A stretch of DNA of 64,000 nt from JAIEOG01 sp964519985. GTDB taxonomy: Bacteria; Bdellovibrionota; FAC87; UBA2466. This document shows, piece by piece, positions 56,432 through 64,000 of the stretch; the first letter of the stretch is position 1; every line of letters starts with the position of its first letter. The position numbers and the translations under genes were made by a program. Location: contig CAZFMF010000005.1 in the NCBI GenBank assembly GCA_964519985.1, positions 62,001 through 126,000 on the forward strand. The letters run 5' to 3'. The notes beneath the pieces are model-generated. The model ran no database searches, was not told where the DNA came from, and saw only the letters and a program-made list of their open reading frames with translations.

Positions 56432-56752
56432 ATGGCCAAGAAGAAAAAAGCAAAAAAAGCAGCTAAGAAAAAAGCTGCCAAAAAGAAACCCGCGAAGAAA
56501 AAAGCGGGCAAGAAGAAAGCCGGCGGCAAGAAGGCCGCTAAGAAAAAAACCGGCAAGAAAAAAGCGGCGAAAAAACGCTCGGCGCCCAAAAAGGCCGCGG
56601 CGAAAAAGCCCACTTTGACTCCGGTCTCCCCCTTCGGCTCCAGCAGCTCGATGGAAAAGACCACGGAAGCTCCGACGCTGTTCTCGGTCGGATCCGGTTT
56701 GGCCGGCGCGGCTGGCGCCAGCTCCTCGTACGGCTTCGGCGACGAAGAGTAA
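56432..56752 (+). CDS. Histone H1-like Lys/Ala-rich protein
   Basis: A 106-residue protein. The first 60 residues are AAKKK-type repeats (MAKKKKAKKAAKKKAAKKKP and similar), as in histone H1 C-terminal tails and bacterial H1-like proteins that bind and compact DNA. The rest is Ser/Gly/Ala-rich and ends acidic (YGFGDEE). AGGAGG lies five bases before the ATG, a strong site suggesting high expression. The 236 bp upstream are unusually AT-rich. Likely a nucleoid protein; growth-phase control is a guess. Confidence 0.75.
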   Translation: MAKKKKAKKAAKKKAAKKKPAKKKAGKKKAGGKKAAKKKTGKKKAAKKRSAPKKAAAKKPTLTPVSPFGSSSSMEKTTEAPTLFSVGSGLAGAAGASSSYGFGDEE

Positions 56753-56757
56753 TTAGG

Positions 56758-56818
56758 TCATTGCGAGCGTAAGCGAAGCAATCTTTAGCCGTCATTGCGG
56801 GTTCGCTCGCAGTGGCGG
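56758..56818. repeat. REP-like palindromic element 4 (convergent junction)
   Basis: TCATTGCGAGCGTAAGCGAA GCAATCT, then GTCATTGCGGGTTCGCTCGC. It lies between the stop of the H1-like gene and the stop of cinA. Less symmetric than elements 2 and 3. Confidence 0.7.
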
Positions 56819-56822
56819 CTTT

Positions 56823-58097
56823 TTATTTCCCGTTTTTCTTTAGGTAATTCCAGATTTCGTTGAGCACATAGGTCGACGCGCCCCAGCCACTCGCTTCCCG
56901 ATTCAAACCGGGATGGGTGATCCGGCGTTCGATCATGACTTCGCCCACAACACAGATATAAATCGTCCCGACCGGATCTTGATCGGTGCCACCGGAAGGC
57001 CCGAGATAGCCCGTCACCGCGGCGGCGATATCGCAACCGCTTCGTGCTTTTAGATTTTCCGCGAGTCGACGGGAACAGTCGGCCGAAACCGCATCCTCCG
57101 GGCTACCCGCTTCCACGCCGAGTAAAACGCGTTTCGCGTCCACTTGATAAACGACGGCCGAACCCCAAACATTTTCCGAGGCGCCGGGCACGCGGGTCAT
57201 ACGTTGCGCGCAAAGGCCGCCGGTGCAGGATTCGGCAAAAGCGACCGTCTTACCCGTACCCTTCAACTCCCGCAGAATGAGGTCTTCAAGCTCCAACTCC
57301 TCGTCGGTATAAGCCCATTCGGCGACCAAATGGGAAATCGCGTCCGCTTGCTGAAGAAACTCCGGGGGGGTTGCTTCGTCGCCCTTCGGGCTCCTCGCAA
57401 TGACAGGGCTCCGCCAATAAAGCGTCAGATGGTTTTCGGGAAAGCGCGTGCGGTACCCGAGGTACGCCTGCGGGGGCAACGCCGCTTCGGTCGCATCCAT
57501 GCGCCGCTGCAATTCACTCTCGGGAATGCCGAGGCATTTCCACGTGTGGGAAAAAAGCGTTTCCGCACCGGCGGCCACGAGACGTTGCTCGAGTTCGGGC
57601 AGGACAAAATCAGAGAACATCACCTTCATTTCGGCGGGTACTCCGGGGAGAAAATAAAAATCCGTTTCCCCCACCGCAAACGCAAAGCCGGGGGCCAGCC
57701 CCACCGAATTCAGTAGGGGCCGGGCGCCGCGCGGCAATTGAATCTGTTTACGCACCTGCGGCGTTTCCGGCCGACCACGTGCTTTCAAGAAAGCGTGCAG
57801 GCGCTCGAGCGAAGCCGCATCTTCAATCAATGTGGAATTCAGGAACCGCGCCGCCACCGCCGCGGTTTTGTCGTCCGACGTCGGTCCCAGCCCACCAAAA
57901 CAAATCACCACCTGGGCGCGCGCGGCGGCCTCGGAAAAAGCCGTGCGCATTTGGCTCTCATCATCGGCCACCACGGTGATGCGATCGAGACGCTGGCCGC
58001 GCGGGAAAAGCCGGCCCGCGACATAAGCGCTATTCGTGTCAGCAATGCGCCCCGTCAGGAGCTCGTCGCCGATGGCAATGGTTTCAATCCGAAACAT
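56823..58097 (-). CDS. cinA: CinA, competence/damage-inducible protein with NMN deamidase domain
   Basis: A 424-residue protein of normal plan. The N-terminal MoCF-like domain (IGDELLTGRIADTNSAYVAG, VVICFGGLGPTSDDKTAAVA, LPGVPAEMKVMF) is an ADP-ribose pyrophosphatase in characterised members; the C-terminal CinA domain (VAFAESCTGGLCAQRMTRVP, AVTGYLGPSGGTDQDPVGT) deamidates NMN for NAD recycling. Residues about 231-245 (VIARSPKGDEATPPE) are extra, encoded by an in-frame REP-like insertion between the domains. The frame is kept, so the enzyme is probably intact. Confidence 0.93.
   Translation of the reverse strand: MFRIETIAIGDELLTGRIADTNSAYVAGRLFPRGQRLDRITVVADDESQMRTAFSEAAARAQVVICFGGLGPTSDDKTAAVAARFLNSTLIEDAASLERLHAFLKARGRPETPQVRKQIQLPRGARPLLNSVGLAPGFAFAVGETDFYFLPGVPAEMKVMFSDFVLPELEQRLVAAGAETLFSHTWKCLGIPESELQRRMDATEAALPPQAYLGYRTRFPENHLTLYWRSPVIARSPKGDEATPPEFLQQADAISHLVAEWAYTDEELELEDLILRELKGTGKTVAFAESCTGGLCAQRMTRVPGASENVWGSAVVYQVDAKRVLLGVEAGSPEDAVSADCSRRLAENLKARSGCDIAAAVTGYLGPSGGTDQDPVGTIYICVVGEVMIERRITHPGLNREASGWGASTYVLNEIWNYLKKNGK
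57364..57404. repeat. REP-like element inserted in frame within cinA
   Basis: GGGGTTGCTTCGTCGCCCTT continuing to CTCCTCGCAATGAC has the same core as the end of element 3 (47380-47407). In cinA it is read on the minus strand as VIARSPKGDEATPP without stop codons, in the loop joining the two domains. Confidence 0.85.
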
Positions 58098-58103
58098 GGG
58101 GAA

Positions 58104-58499
58104 CTAGACACCGGCCGCGGGTTCGCGCTTGCGGACGATGACTTTCTTCTCGAGGCGCCGGCGTTCTTCTTCGCGCAATCGCTCCTGCTCCTGCTTGCGC
58201 CGATCGAACTCGGTTTTAAGGTCCCTCAGCTTATCTAGCCACCGTGGGAGATCCTCCACGTCGGTGACTTGAAATCGCACCATTTCCTTTAGACAGGCGG
58301 GAGCGACATGGAATTTTTTTCCCGCCCGATTGCGAATCACGAGCAATTCCACCGCGTGCTGCGCATGGCAAAGTTCGCACGAGCCGGGCTCTTCGTTGTA
58401 GTGCCCACTCACGCAGGCTACCGACTTGCCCGATTCCAAAATGACCTGCATCCGCAACGCCATGCGTCGACGCAGCTGTTCTTTTTCTAAGGGATCCAC
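58104..58499 (-). CDS. Small putative zinc-binding cytoplasmic protein
   Basis: A 131-residue protein without a signal peptide. The core has CVSGHYNEEPGSCELCHAQH and later VAPACLKEMVRF, a set of Cys/His residues that could hold one zinc ion. The N-terminus and the C-terminal third are charged helices (FDRRKQEQERLREEERRRLE), the latter coiled-coil-like. I know no named family. 6 bp from cinA, so possibly the same transcript. Confidence 0.55.
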   Translation of the reverse strand: MDPLEKEQLRRRMALRMQVILESGKSVACVSGHYNEEPGSCELCHAQHAVELLVIRNRAGKKFHVAPACLKEMVRFQVTDVEDLPRWLDKLRDLKTEFDRRKQEQERLREEERRRLEKKVIVRKREPAAGV

Positions 58500-58600
58500 G
58501 ATCCGCTCTTACCAAAGTGGGCGGGGTGAAGCAAACTTGGCGACCCCAACTCGACGAATTGCGCACTTTCCAGTTTCGGTGGCTCCGTCCATAATGCGGC

Positions 58601-60979
58601 ATGATTTTGCGCCGCTGGTTTTTGATCGTCTCTCTCTTTCCCTTCTTCGCCCATGGAGCCGGACCACTCCACGGCGGCTTGGACCTTGGCCTTTCGACCG
58701 CGGGCTCTTACGAAGCGCGCAATGTTTTCATTCAGCCCGCGGCCCTGGGTTTTGATACCGCGCTAAACGGCGCCGAATTGACTACGTCGTTCGCCTTTGG
58801 CGGCAACACCGGCAGTCCCGACGATTTGGCGTTCGCCTTTGCCTGGGGATACCTCGGCTTCGGCGTTGAAAAGTTGGCGTTCGACGGGTTAAACCGCTAC
58901 CAATTCGCGGCCGGTATTCCGATCGGATCCCGGGTTTTCTTCGGGACACGGCTCGGGCTCTACCGTTTCAATTCCGGCGCGGCGATGGATTCGTGGGACC
59001 TGGGCTTACAGTATCGCCCATCGAAATATTTCTCGATCGGCGTTCTGATGGATCAACTAAACGAACCCCTTCTGTCCGGCGTGCGCCAACCGATTTTATC
59101 GACGGCCTCCCTAGCATTTCGCCCGCTCCCAAATCTGGAATTAACGGTGGATGCCACGACCCCGGGCAATGCGTTTCTCAAAACCGTCGCGGCCCAAGGC
59201 GTGCTGGGACTTCAGGTGAGTGAGGGTGTGCGTTTTCGCGTCGGGTACCACTCCGACTATCAGTGGTTGATGGGATTGCAGATCCACCTAGGCGTAGGTT
59301 CCCTTTTCACTACGATTCAACCCCAGAGTCGAAGCAAGCGTTTTGTCGTCGGTTTTCAATCCGGCACCAAACCCTACGCGACTTCGGTGGCGCCCCCCAA
59401 GGCGGTTCGGATCAGCATCGGACCGACACTCTCCGACGAAAAATCCTCCGGATCGCTTTTCGCCGCCGCGCGCCCATCGCTCCTAGATCTCTTACGGGAT
59501 TTAGAGGAAATCGAAAAAGACGCGACCACCCATACCCTCTTGCTGCGAATTGAAGATTTCCCGCTCGGCCTCGCTTCGGCGCATGAAGTTTACGCCGCCC
59601 TCGTTCGGGTGCGTCGGAGTGGAAAGCGCATCGAAGCTTTTTTGGGCAACGCCGGCATCAAGCAGTACATGGTGGCTTCGGCGGCGGACAAAATTTACTT
59701 GGAGCCCGCCGGTGAGATCCGCTGGCTGGGCGTGAAATCGGAACGCTATTTCCTCAAGGGCACCCTCGATAAGATCGGAGTGGAAGGAGAGTTCCTCGCC
59801 GCCGGGAAATACAAAGCCGCGCCCGAGATGTTCACCCGTAAGAGCAGTTCGGAGGACGCCCGCACCTCCGCGTTAGAGGAAATGAAATCTTTGCAGGCCA
59901 CCCTGGAGAAAGTGCTGCGGCAAAGCCGCGGCATCGACGCCGATCGTTGGAAGAAACTTTTGGACCTGGGCCTACTCAGCGCCGACGAAGCAAAGAAGGA
60001 GGGCTTGGTTGATGGTTTTGCTTCCTTCTCCACGGTGATTGCGCAACGGGAAAAGGAAGAATGGATCCTTCCCGTGATGCGGCGTCGCCGCGATGCGCTA
60101 GCGCTGCCTCCGCGCGTCACCGTAGTGGTCGCGGCGGGGAATATTCTCCCCAACCGAATCCGGTTGCTGGCGCTCGGTGGAGAAGATCAAGTGACCCCGT
60201 CGACCATGGAGAAAAAATTCAAGCGCGCCAAGTCGGACCCACGCACCGAAGCCATCGTCTTGCGCGTCTCGAGTCCCGGCGGCGAGGTGCTCGCCAGCCA
60301 GCAGATCGCTTCGCAGATCGAAGAGCTCAAGACCCACCTGCCGGTTTTTGCGTCGATGGGCGATGTTGCCGCGAGCGGCGGGTACTATATCTCGGCTCCG
60401 GCCAATCGCGTTTTCGCCGACCCGATGACCGTCACCGGATCCATTGGTGTCTTCCTCGGCAAGTTCAACCTCGCTGGACTCTATCGTTTTCTTGACCTGC
60501 ATAAGGAAGTCATGACCCAGGCGCCGTATCCAGGGCTGTATTCGGAAGAACGTCCCTGGACCAAGACGGAACGCGCCGTGATGGAACGCCGACTCCATAA
60601 TTACTACGACAGTTTTCTCCAATACGTGGCGGAACAACGCTCGGTACCCCGACCCAAGGTGGCCGAAGCCGCGCAAGGGCGCGTCTGGACAGGAACCCAG
60701 GCTTTGGAGCACCGCTTAGTCGACGAGCTTGGGGGTTACTACGAGACCCTTTTGGCGGCGGGCGCCGCGCGCGGTTATGCGCCCGGGGAATTCGAAGTGA
60801 ATGAAATCGAAGCGGGGGGCGGGCTTTTCGAAATGTTCTCCGACGATACCTGGGCGCGGGCCCGATCCTCGGCGACCCTTTCTCTCTTGCCACCCGAAAT
60901 GCGGGATTGGCTATGGGTCACGGAGCTGCGGCATTCGCCTTTCCTTTACCTGGCACCTATTACCCCGCCGGATGCCTGA
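58601..60979 (+). CDS. sppA: Signal peptide peptidase SppA with N-terminal barrel-like domain
   Basis: A 792-residue protein with a signal peptide (MILRRWFLIVSLFPFFAHGA). Residues 25-280 are strand-rich (ELTTSFAFGGNTGS, YQFAAGIPIGSRVFFGTRLG, YFSIGVLMDQLNEP) like an outer-membrane barrel. From about 300 it is an SppA 67K-type tandem: general base Lys403 in LAAGKYKAAPEMF and Ser592 in GDVAASGGYYISAP, with VTGSIGVFLGKFNLAGLY after it. SppA degrades leftover signal peptides in the inner membrane; fusion to a barrel-like domain suggests outer-membrane or secreted action. The gene symbol refers to the peptidase half. Confidence 0.85.
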   Translation: MILRRWFLIVSLFPFFAHGAGPLHGGLDLGLSTAGSYEARNVFIQPAALGFDTALNGAELTTSFAFGGNTGSPDDLAFAFAWGYLGFGVEKLAFDGLNRYQFAAGIPIGSRVFFGTRLGLYRFNSGAAMDSWDLGLQYRPSKYFSIGVLMDQLNEPLLSGVRQPILSTASLAFRPLPNLELTVDATTPGNAFLKTVAAQGVLGLQVSEGVRFRVGYHSDYQWLMGLQIHLGVGSLFTTIQPQSRSKRFVVGFQSGTKPYATSVAPPKAVRISIGPTLSDEKSSGSLFAAARPSLLDLLRDLEEIEKDATTHTLLLRIEDFPLGLASAHEVYAALVRVRRSGKRIEAFLGNAGIKQYMVASAADKIYLEPAGEIRWLGVKSERYFLKGTLDKIGVEGEFLAAGKYKAAPEMFTRKSSSEDARTSALEEMKSLQATLEKVLRQSRGIDADRWKKLLDLGLLSADEAKKEGLVDGFASFSTVIAQREKEEWILPVMRRRRDALALPPRVTVVVAAGNILPNRIRLLALGGEDQVTPSTMEKKFKRAKSDPRTEAIVLRVSSPGGEVLASQQIASQIEELKTHLPVFASMGDVAASGGYYISAPANRVFADPMTVTGSIGVFLGKFNLAGLYRFLDLHKEVMTQAPYPGLYSEERPWTKTERAVMERRLHNYYDSFLQYVAEQRSVPRPKVAEAAQGRVWTGTQALEHRLVDELGGYYETLLAAGAARGYAPGEFEVNEIEAGGGLFEMFSDDTWARARSSATLSLLPPEMRDWLWVTELRHSPFLYLAPITPPDA

Positions 60980-60994
60980 GCTATACTGGTGCTT

Positions 60995-62284
60995 ATGAGC
61001 GACAGCTTTCGCATCGTCTTTATCGGAATGCCGGACGAATTTCGCCGCGCCCATCGGGTTGGACTCGCGGAGCTCGGGGCGCGGGTCGACTGGGTCGACT
61101 CCATTGCCTCCCTCCCCAAGGGGCCCACCCCAACCGCGCTGGTGCTCAATATCGACGAGGATGTGACCGCCGAACCGGCGAGCTGGGAGGCCTTGCGAAC
61201 CTCCTTTCCCGATTCCGATCGCGTGGCTATTTCCAGTCGCGATTCCGCGCAGCTCGCCATGCAGTGCCTGCGCGAAGGCTTCTCGGATTTTTTAACCCAA
61301 CCCGTCAGCCCGGATGAACTCGCGCTTTGTCTGCTGCGCTGCCGCCACCGGCACGGGACAGTGAGCCGCAAAGCCTTCCCACAGAGTGATGTCAGCCGCG
61401 CCTTCACCCAGATATCCACTTCGGGTTCCGATGCATCGCTGCGCGTACGTACCCTGGCTGCCCTCGAAGCTTTGCTCGACGCACAAACCTCGGTCTGGTG
61501 GAAAAATCGAAAAGAAATCCAATCGGGATTGAAGCGCCTCGGCAAACAACGCCGCAAAGTTTTGCGGGGCACCGACGGGGAACGGCGCATTCTCTTGCGT
61601 TGCCGACGAGAAAAAAACGGTGTCCTGGTTTTACTAGGCGGACGGGGTCGATTGACGCGGGCCAAGCTCGATCAGGCCGTGGCGATTGTGGAACACGCCG
61701 AACTCGCGCTCGTGAATCTCCAGCGCGTCGAGAAGCTCAAACTGCAGACTTTTGTCGATGACCTCACCGGTCTGTACAACTCCCGGTACCTGCGCTTCGC
61801 ACTGGAAACGGCGGCGTTATACCGCCAAACCAAACAAGAACCGTTCTCCTTGCTATTTATCGACGTCGATCGATTCAAGGCCGTCAACGATCGGCACGGG
61901 CACTTGGTGGGCAGCGAGTTTCTGGGCGCCCTGGGGCGCATCATAAAAAACGCCGTTCGTCGCGGGGACGTCGTGTTCCGTTACGGCGGCGACGAATTCG
62001 TGGTGCTCTTGCGCAATACCGGTTTGGGGCGAGCAACCGAAGTGGCGGAGCGGCTGCGCCGTAGTATCGAACAGCGCCGGTTCGTCATTCGCGAAGTGCC
62101 CTTGCGCGCTACAATCAGTGTTGGCCTCGCCGTTTGTCCGGATCACGGAGTGGACATCGATCGCTTGGTCCAACTCGCGGACGGCGCGATGTACTACGCG
62201 AAACGCACCCGCAATCGCGTCGCCGTCGCGGGCTCTACCGTGCCAGCCCTCACCCGCAAAACGCTCCCTCAACCCGAGCTCTAA
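60995..62284 (+). CDS. Diguanylate cyclase with degenerate receiver domain
   Basis: About 429 residues from ATG 60995 (GTG 60989 also in frame). Residues 1-120 have a receiver-like fold (IVFIGMPDEFRRAHRVGLAE, TALVLNIDED), but the usual lysine-proline is TQP (FLTQPVSP), so phosphorylation is doubtful. A middle region follows. The GGDEF domain has DDLTGLYNSRYLRFALE, LLFIDVDRFKAVNDRHGH and RYGGDEFVV (331-335), and the inhibitory I-site RRGD at 322-325, five residues upstream. It makes c-di-GMP in the cytoplasm, with product inhibition. It begins 15 bp after sppA. Confidence 0.9.
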   Translation: MSDSFRIVFIGMPDEFRRAHRVGLAELGARVDWVDSIASLPKGPTPTALVLNIDEDVTAEPASWEALRTSFPDSDRVAISSRDSAQLAMQCLREGFSDFLTQPVSPDELALCLLRCRHRHGTVSRKAFPQSDVSRAFTQISTSGSDASLRVRTLAALEALLDAQTSVWWKNRKEIQSGLKRLGKQRRKVLRGTDGERRILLRCRREKNGVLVLLGGRGRLTRAKLDQAVAIVEHAELALVNLQRVEKLKLQTFVDDLTGLYNSRYLRFALETAALYRQTKQEPFSLLFIDVDRFKAVNDRHGHLVGSEFLGALGRIIKNAVRRGDVVFRYGGDEFVVLLRNTGLGRATEVAERLRRSIEQRRFVIREVPLRATISVGLAVCPDHGVDIDRLVQLADGAMYYAKRTRNRVAVAGSTVPALTRKTLPQPEL

Positions 62285-62372
62285 CGCATCAGTTCGCCTT
62301 GACACAATCTCGTTGAAATCGTTTTAGCCTTCTGGCAAGCATGCCTGCCTAATCGATTTCTGGGAGGAAACG

Positions 62373-63191
62373 ATGCAGTTCCGATCGTTTTGGATTTTCT
62401 TGGCTTTGGCGTTGAGCGCGGCGGATTTCACGATGGCCGCGGTGGAACCGTCGGGTTCGTTGGAGCAGACGGCGCCGTCACCCGGACGCCCGCTCATCGC
62501 CGTAGATTGGTACGGATGGACCTACACCAACGCGCTGGCGCAATGGAATGGGTTGAAACCCACCGCCGACGGCTCACCCGCTTCTCCCGTGCAAATCGTA
62601 AACCAAATTAGCGTTCATACGCCGGCCTTTGGTCCGATGGACTTCGTCGTCATGCCGCAGTTCGTGATTCAACCCATGCAAGGTGAACGCTTCCAGCTTT
62701 GGAATCCTACCGTCGGTATCGTCGGAACGGTCGCCGAGTCGGGCGGTTTTTCCTACTGGGCCCGCTATGATGTCGCGGTTCCGCTCCTAGGCAAGAGCCG
62801 CGCGGAAGGAATGATTGCGACTCCGGGTGCCGTGAACAGCATCGCGTACCGTTTCCCCGACAGCAAATTCAAAGTCGAAGCCACGATCGTCCCGCAAGTG
62901 ACGTTCTTTAACAACGGCGAAAAATCGGCATTCCTCTACGCGAGCCCGCGTTTGTATTATCTCTTCAACGATTCTTGGTGGCTGGTGACCTTGGCTGAGA
63001 CCTACGCCGAGATCAAACGCGGTGCCGACAAAATCACCCAGGCCTCGCCGCCGAACCTGGGCGTGGGCTTCCGTTACTCCTCGCTCGCGGGCAAGGGGCT
63101 GTGGGTACAGCCGTTCTTGAACGTGTACCCGTTTGGACGCGTCGCAAGTGCCGCGCATTTAGGTGTTTTCTTCGGCGGGCCGCTCCTCTAG
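62373..63191 (+). CDS. Exported envelope protein, first of tandem paralogues
   Basis: A 272-residue protein with a signal peptide (MQFRSFWIFLALALSAADFT) and GGGAGG before the ATG. The body is strand-rich: AVDWYGWTYTNALAQWNG, HTPAFGPMDFVVMPQFVIQP, FSYWARYDVAVPLLGK, FLYASPRLYYLFNDSWWLVT, LGVGFRYSSLAGKGLWVQPF. This suggests an outer-membrane barrel. The neighbouring gene at 63213 has the same blocks in the same order. Family not recognised; it could be a porin-like or assembly protein. Confidence 0.6.
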   Translation: MQFRSFWIFLALALSAADFTMAAVEPSGSLEQTAPSPGRPLIAVDWYGWTYTNALAQWNGLKPTADGSPASPVQIVNQISVHTPAFGPMDFVVMPQFVIQPMQGERFQLWNPTVGIVGTVAESGGFSYWARYDVAVPLLGKSRAEGMIATPGAVNSIAYRFPDSKFKVEATIVPQVTFFNNGEKSAFLYASPRLYYLFNDSWWLVTLAETYAEIKRGADKITQASPPNLGVGFRYSSLAGKGLWVQPFLNVYPFGRVASAAHLGVFFGGPLL

Positions 63192-63212
63192 GTTTCCGAA
63201 TCGGAGATCTAT

Positions 63213-64000
63213 TTGCGGGCAGCAGCGTTTTTGCTTCTATGGGTATCGGCACTAACGTGGGGAGCCCCCACGCCGACCGGTACTTTGAGCGAGGATGTTT
63301 CACCCGGCGCGCCTTCGTTCGGAGTCGATCTTTACAGTTGGACCTATTCCAATCCCTTTAGTCAGTGGAATGGACAGACGGCGACCGTCGACGGCGCCGA
63401 GGGCGGACCGATTCAGATCGTGAATCAGATCACGCTCCATTCCCCCGCCTTCGGTCCATTTGATTTTGAGCTCACGCCCCAGATTGTCCTTCAGCCCATG
63501 CAAGGCGAGCGCTTTCAGCTCCTCGATCCGAGTGCCGGAATTGAAGGCACGCTGATTGAAGCGAATGGCTTTACGTATTGGGTGCGCATCGAAGCGTTGT
63601 TGCCCATCACTGCCGTCAGCCGCGATGAGGGGATGATCCTCGGTCCCCAAACCAGCCACTCCCTCGACTACCGTTTTCCGGGCGGCCGCTGGATGCTTTC
63701 GCTTTCCCTGACACCGACGGTGCGGATCTACAATGACCGCACTACGAATCTGCAATTCTATTTTAGTCCACGATTGGCTTACGTACTGACTGATTCGCTT
63801 TGGCTGGTGGGTCTGGCGGAAGGCACCTGGCAGAGTGAACGAGGCACGTCGATCTTTCGCCTGATGAAACAGGGAGAGATCAATCTGGGATTGGGAATGC
63901 GGTACACGATGAATGCGGGGGAAGGATTCTGGCTCCAACCGTTTCTTGGCTTCTTCCCGGCGGGGTCATTTGCCTCGAACGCCCACCTGGGACTCTTTTT
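63213..64000 (+). CDS. Exported envelope protein, second paralogue, cut by window end
   Basis: Starts at TTG 63213, with GGAG seven bases upstream and a signal peptide (LRAAAFLLLWVSALTWGA). At least 262 residues, still open at the window edge. Parallels the 62373 gene block by block: GVDLYSWTYSNPFSQWNG, HSPAFGPFDFELTPQIVLQP, MQGERFQLLDPSAG, LQFYFSPRLAYVLTDSLWLV, LGMRYTMNAGEGFWLQPFLG. It is a tandem duplicate that has diverged considerably. Same orientation, 21 bp apart, so probably one operon. Confidence 0.7.
   Translation, partial: MRAAAFLLLWVSALTWGAPTPTGTLSEDVSPGAPSFGVDLYSWTYSNPFSQWNGQTATVDGAEGGPIQIVNQITLHSPAFGPFDFELTPQIVLQPMQGERFQLLDPSAGIEGTLIEANGFTYWVRIEALLPITAVSRDEGMILGPQTSHSLDYRFPGGRWMLSLSLTPTVRIYNDRTTNLQFYFSPRLAYVLTDSLWLVGLAEGTWQSERGTSIFRLMKQGEINLGLGMRYTMNAGEGFWLQPFLGFFPAGSFASNAHLGLF

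Noticed and set aside
56432..56620. Tandem DNA repeat array in the H1-like gene
   Set aside because: The repetition follows from Ala/Lys codons; units are irregular and there are no spacers, so it is neither a satellite nor CRISPR.
56419..56664. Phe/Ala-rich hydrophobic ORF opposite the H1-like gene
   Set aside because: The FFLAAFF pattern is simply the antisense reading of AAKKK repeats.

Overview
The window is a GC-rich bacterial chromosome segment that is almost fully coding. It is most likely from the former Deltaproteobacteria, in the Bdellovibrionota/Myxococcota direction. The best clues are a block resembling the Myxococcus/Bdellovibrio Glt gliding complex (FHA protein with an AgmX/PglI-type tail, two TPR proteins, an outer-membrane barrel), the order thrS-infC-rpmI-rplT-pheS-pheT-merR, and many signal-peptide or lipoprotein genes. 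No rRNA, plasmid or prophage genes are seen. Lineage is inferred from gene content only.

Layout. 1-2.7 kb: start of rlmN (leaving the window), divergent from an ECF sigma / anti-sigma / secreted-protein operon. 2.7-8.6 kb: a secreted DHH-like protein, tRNA-Gly, then an AT-richer accessory stretch with a 13-repeat Asp-box propeller gene, a decayed copy of the tRNA 3' half, an HNH endonuclease and a secreted Cys-rich protein. 8.8-13.3 kb: an aldo/keto reductase lipoprotein facing a four-gene methyltransferase/HEAT/FkbM/barrel operon. 13.5-15.6 kb: a glycine-zipper envelope protein. 15.7-24.3 kb: the Glt-like cluster. 24.4-28.1 kb: ilvE, a surface-repeat protein, and a zeta-like kinase overlapping a transglycosylase-like gene. 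28.2-35.4 kb: the translation operon, in which infC begins with AUU. 35.7-43.1 kb: an unknown secreted protein, a HAD phosphatase, tRNA-Pro, a Fic protein with twin palindromic operators, a secreted WD40-like protein with a possible protease tail, and a second ECF-like sigma factor. 43.1-47.3 kb: a class D beta-lactamase and several secreted or lipoprotein genes. 47.4-56.2 kb: a long leftward run (disordered protein, ECF sigma, anti-sigma, nadE, ctaA, ctaB, Sco, then a UbiB-like protein). 56.4-64 kb: a histone-H1-like protein, cinA, a small zinc-binding protein, SppA with a barrel-like N-terminus, a diguanylate cyclase, and two tandem paralogous envelope proteins, the second cut by the window end.

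Two dispersed palindromic DNA families overlie this. One is a 16-bp palindrome, ACTCCGGCGCCGGAGT, found six times (five perfect). Four copies bracket the propeller and Fic genes in two pairs; both of those loci lie next to a tRNA gene. The other is a larger REP-like element (core GTCATTGCGAG / GAAGCAATCTC) at four convergent gene junctions, once beside tRNA-Pro, and once in frame inside cinA. These repeats, with the tRNA-Gly duplication, are the strongest signs of small-scale mobile DNA. No transposase or integrase gene is visible.
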